From Bacteroidota bacterium (GTDB lineage: Bacteria; Bacteroidota; Bacteroidia; Chitinophagales; Chitinophagaceae): DNA of 8,823 bases. This document shows positions 6,732-8,823 of the stretch, in pieces. Position 1 is the stretch's first letter. Each line of letters begins with the position of its first letter. The stretch is from positions 1 through 8,823 of the forward strand of contig JAEYQO010000118.1 in NCBI GenBank assembly GCA_023409975.1, given 5' to 3'. The notes under the pieces were generated by a model, which ran no database searches, had not been told where the DNA came from, and worked only from the letters and a program-made list of their open reading frames with translations. Position numbers and translations under genes: made by a program.

Positions 6732-7919
6732 ATGAAAGTACTCCAGCTCACTAAATACTATCCCCCCCAACACGGCGGAATCGAATCGGCAACGTATGAT
6801 GTGACCGAAGGATTAAACGAAAAGGGGATAGCATGTGACGTACTTTGTTCTAATCCGGGTCCGGAGACGATTATTGAAACGCAGGGGAACTATCGGATCT
6901 TTCGAACAGGCTCCATCAGTACGCTGTTCGCTACTTCCATTTCCCCGAAATTCATAGCTTTTCTTTCAAGCCTGCACCAGAAATATGATTTGCTGCATGT
7001 CCATTTCCCGAATCCCATGGCAGCCCTGGCGCTCTTCCTGATTCGCCCGAAGAACCGGATCCTTGTCCATTGGCATAGTGATATCATCAGGCAGCGTTTC
7101 ATTTACCGCTTCTTCCGCCCACTGGAAAGATGGGTTCTTCGCAGGGCAGATCGTATTATCGGGACTTCTGAACGATATATCTACGGCTCTCCCGCACTCA
7201 GCAGCTTCAAAGAAAAGGCAGCGGTTGTACCCCTGGGAATTTCAACTGAGCGTTTCACCCGCAATCCTGAAAAGGAAAAATCAATTAAAGAGCGATTCAG
7301 GGGAAGAAAGATCGTTTTCAGTCTTGGTCGCCTGGTTTATTACAAGGGCTTCGAACAACTGATCGAAGCGGCAAAGTTCCTTGATGAAGACACGGTCATC
7401 CTTATTGGCGGTGATGGCGAACTTCGCAAGAAGTTTGAAAATCAGATAATTGAGTCGAGACTGGAACGAAAAGTGAAACTTCTCGGCAGGATCCCGGATG
7501 AGGAAATCGCCGCATATTATAATACTTGTGACGTATTCTGCCTTCCTTCCACTCAGCGCTCTGAGGCTTTCGGTGTGGTACAACTGGAGGCCATGTATTT
7601 CGGTAAGCCCGTAGTTGCCACCGAAATTCCGGGATCAGGCGTGTCTTGGGTAAATAAACACAACCATACGGGGTTAAACGTTCCAGCAAACAATGCATAT
7701 GCCCTGTCCCAGGCACTAACCACTGTCCTCACTGATGAAAACCTTGCAAAAACCTTTTCAATCAATGCCAGGGCGCGTTTTCAGGAACTGTTCACAAGGG
7801 AAAAGATGGTAGCCTCCTTTGAAGATATTTATAAGAAGCTGCTCTCACCGGAAGAGGTTCATCTTAAGTCGCGCAGTCTGCTCAAATCTATCTTTGCCCC
7901 GGCAAAAAAGCCGCTTTAG
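6732..7919 (+). CDS. Family 4 glycosyltransferase (GT-B fold)
   Basis: This 395-residue retaining glycosyltransferase has a two-domain GT-B fold. The N-terminal domain carries YYPPQHGGIE (9-18), with the glycine-rich donor-side loop, then LLHVHFPNP (87-95) and HWHSD (113-117). The C-terminal domain carries VVPLGI (165-170), FSLGRLVYYKGF (196-207), IGGDGEL (225-231) and the EX7E motif SEAFGVVQLEAM (277-288), with glutamates at 278 and 286. Length is typical. The late segment IPGSGVSWVN resembles enzymes that transfer mannose, rhamnose or related sugars, but this is only a hint. The start is the ATG at 6732-6734, just before the conserved first strand. Base composition is more G+C-rich than the leftward operon (one sampled 60-base line is 50%). 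It probably adds a sugar to the same repeat unit. Confidence 0.93.
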   Translation: MKVLQLTKYYPPQHGGIESATYDVTEGLNEKGIACDVLCSNPGPETIIETQGNYRIFRTGSISTLFATSISPKFIAFLSSLHQKYDLLHVHFPNPMAALALFLIRPKNRILVHWHSDIIRQRFIYRFFRPLERWVLRRADRIIGTSERYIYGSPALSSFKEKAAVVPLGISTERFTRNPEKEKSIKERFRGRKIVFSLGRLVYYKGFEQLIEAAKFLDEDTVILIGGDGELRKKFENQIIESRLERKVKLLGRIPDEEIAAYYNTCDVFCLPSTQRSEAFGVVQLEAMYFGKPVVATEIPGSGVSWVNKHNHTGLNVPANNAYALSQALTTVLTDENLAKTFSINARARFQELFTREKMVASFEDIYKKLLSPEEVHLKSRSLLKSIFAPAKKPL

Positions 7920-7953
7920 TCGTCAGTTTTCCAGCCCTGTTGACTGTAATGAC

Positions 7954-7970
7954 TGGAACGGCAGGTTCCA
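7954..7970 (+). terminator. Hairpin after the family 4 glycosyltransferase, possible terminator
   Basis: TGGAAC (7954-7959) and GTTCCA (7965-7970) form a perfect 6-bp stem around a 5-base loop, starting 35 bases past the glycosyltransferase stop. A second inverted pair, TTCCAG (7929-7934) and CTGGAA (7953-7958), competes for the same bases. No T run follows, so a rho-independent terminator is only a possibility. The position between two independently regulated genes supports it. Confidence 0.3.
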
Positions 7971-7994
7971 TCTCCCGCCTGTGTCCTAAAATGA

Positions 7995-8002
7995 TACATT
8001 TG
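7995..8002 (+). promoter_or_regulatory. Bacteroidota -7 promoter element upstream of the surface-protein gene
   Basis: TACATTTG matches the Bacteroidota -7 consensus TAnnTTTG exactly and would give a leader of about 40-55 bases before the candidate ATG codons at 8049 and 8064. I see no TTTG or TTG at the normal -33 spacing, so strength is uncertain. It suggests the surface-protein gene is transcribed apart from the glycosyltransferase. Confidence 0.4.
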
Positions 8003-8063
8003 TTTGACAAATATATCCCAACAGTTTGCGAAGTTGGTTTTGTCTGTAATGGCATACTTGCGT

Positions 8064-8823
8064 ATGAAAGTCCTTGCCTCCATCGTTTTCTGCCTGCTCA
8101 CACTGGTTTCCAACTCCGTCAGGGCTAGTCATCTTTTCGGTGCTGACCTCTATTACACCCATGTTGCCGGACAAACCTATAATATCAACATGGTTGTCTA
8201 TGGCGACTGTGGTGGAAGTCCTGCTGCTTTTCAGGGTCTGTACACTGCCTCCCCGGAAATCGAAATCTATGACAACGGTGTTTACCTGCAGACGATCTTT
8301 CTGAGCCCGACGATCACCGGCATCGAAGTCACTCCGGTTTGCCCGGGTCAGATCAATAACACCACTTGCAATGGGGGTACGGTTCCCGGTGTCCGACAAT
8401 TCAGCTATTCAACTTCAGTTAACCTGAGTCCTTCCGCCAACTGGCTTTTCCGCTTCACGGGCGACTTCATGAATAATACCCTTGCCGGAAGAAGTAATAC
8501 CATCACGAATGTCATTGCCGGCACTCAAATGGCTCTTGAAGCCACCCTAAACAACCTCAACGCTCCAAATTCCGCACCCACCTATACTACCATTCCTACA
8601 CCTTTCTTCTGCATCAACAAACCTGCACAATATAATCCCGGAGCTGTGGACGCGGACGGCGACGGGCTGGTGTTCTCGCTCGTGCCTGGACTGATACCCG
8701 GCGGGTTCCCTGTCACCTACCAGTTTCCTTTCACGGCCACACAACCTCTGGCAGCTGCTCCCGGTAGTTTTAGCTTTAGCTCCGCCACCGGCCAGCTTAA
8801 TTTCAATCCTAACCTGGCACAAA
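8064..8823 (+). CDS. Exported surface protein of a Bacteroidota family, N-terminal part (3' end outside the window)
   Basis: An open frame runs from ATG 8064 to the right edge (253 codons) without a stop. It begins with a clear signal peptide: MK, a hydrophobic core (VLASIVFCLLTLV) and a likely cleavage site after SVRA near residue 21. The mature start SHLFGADLYYTHVAGQTYN followed by VVYGDCGG (44-51) matches a family of large Bacteroidota surface proteins, in which SH-x-GG/GA-x-I/L-x-Y and LYRDC are common. Later, CINKPAQYNPGAVDADGDGL (183-202) and SSATGQLNFNP (239-249) resemble their beta-sandwich repeats. Many relatives end in a type IX secretion or gliding-associated C-terminal domain, which would lie outside the window. 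An alternative ATG at 8049 adds five residues. Function is unknown; adhesion or surface structure is a guess. G+C is higher than in the polysaccharide genes. Confidence 0.82.
   Translation, partial: MKVLASIVFCLLTLVSNSVRASHLFGADLYYTHVAGQTYNINMVVYGDCGGSPAAFQGLYTASPEIEIYDNGVYLQTIFLSPTITGIEVTPVCPGQINNTTCNGGTVPGVRQFSYSTSVNLSPSANWLFRFTGDFMNNTLAGRSNTITNVIAGTQMALEATLNNLNAPNSAPTYTTIPTPFFCINKPAQYNPGAVDADGDGLVFSLVPGLIPGGFPVTYQFPFTATQPLAAAPGSFSFSSATGQLNFNPNLAQ

Noticed and set aside
7063..7765. Several 70-104-codon frames on both strands inside the family 4 glycosyltransferase
   Set aside because: All overlap a complete gene with intact GT-B motifs and show no domain, start signal or hydrophobic pattern of their own.
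7898..7912. CGGC/GCCG pair around AAAAAA at the end of the family 4 glycosyltransferase, as a terminator
   Set aside because: The stem is only 4 bp, it lies inside the coding sequence, and only three T follow.
8003..8008. TTGACA resembling a sigma-70 -35 box
   Set aside because: No TATAAT-like sequence follows at about 17 bases, and the main sigma factor of Bacteroidota uses a different consensus; the adjacent TACATTTG is the better candidate.
7986..8399. 137-codon minus-strand open frame opposite the surface-protein gene
   Set aside because: It lies opposite a frame with a clear signal peptide and family motifs, and its own protein has low-complexity charged composition without any recognisable domain.
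8547..8822. 91-codon minus-strand open frame at the right edge
   Set aside because: It is antisense to the G+C-rich part of the surface-protein gene, where stops are rare by composition; the peptide is Arg/Gly-rich and unlike a real protein.

Overview
The window reads as part of a surface-polysaccharide (O-antigen, capsule or exopolysaccharide) locus of a member of the Bacteroidota. The phylum call rests on three things: the partial gene at the right edge belongs to a large family of exported surface proteins common in gliding and environmental Bacteroidota; an exact Bacteroidota-type -7 element (TACATTTG) lies just upstream of it; and Shine-Dalgarno sequences are scarce. I cannot name a genus.

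Left edge (1-364): the last 56 codons of an unrecognised plus-strand gene end at 172. About 190 bases without a convincing gene follow, with a small hairpin that may end the leftward operon.

Leftward operon (365-5689, minus strand, read from 5689 down to 365): a Wzx-type flippase, two different GT-A glycosyltransferases, a short family 2 glycosyltransferase, and an EpsG/Wzy-type polymerase. Gaps are -4, +1, +10 and +20 bases, so this is almost certainly one transcript. Three of the five genes begin with GTG.

Rightward genes (5757-7919, plus strand): after a 67-base divergent gap come an FkbM-type methyltransferase and, 105 bases later, a family 4 glycosyltransferase that may have its own promoter. 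Right edge (8064 to the end): the N-terminal 253 residues of an exported surface protein with a signal peptide, probably outside the polysaccharide locus.

Taken together, the genes fit a Wzx/Wzy-dependent pathway. Four glycosyltransferases would extend a lipid-linked repeat unit on the cytoplasmic face, the methyltransferase may decorate it, the flippase moves it across the inner membrane, and the EpsG-type protein polymerises it. The initiating sugar-phosphate transferase, nucleotide-sugar synthesis genes and export/chain-length proteins are not in the window. Hand counts on sample 60-base lines show about 32-38% G+C in the leftward operon against about 50-68% in the family 4 glycosyltransferase and the surface-protein gene. 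This fits an exchangeable polysaccharide cassette inside a more G+C-rich chromosome. I found no RNA gene, insertion sequence or CRISPR array, and no clear evidence of an undescribed type of system.
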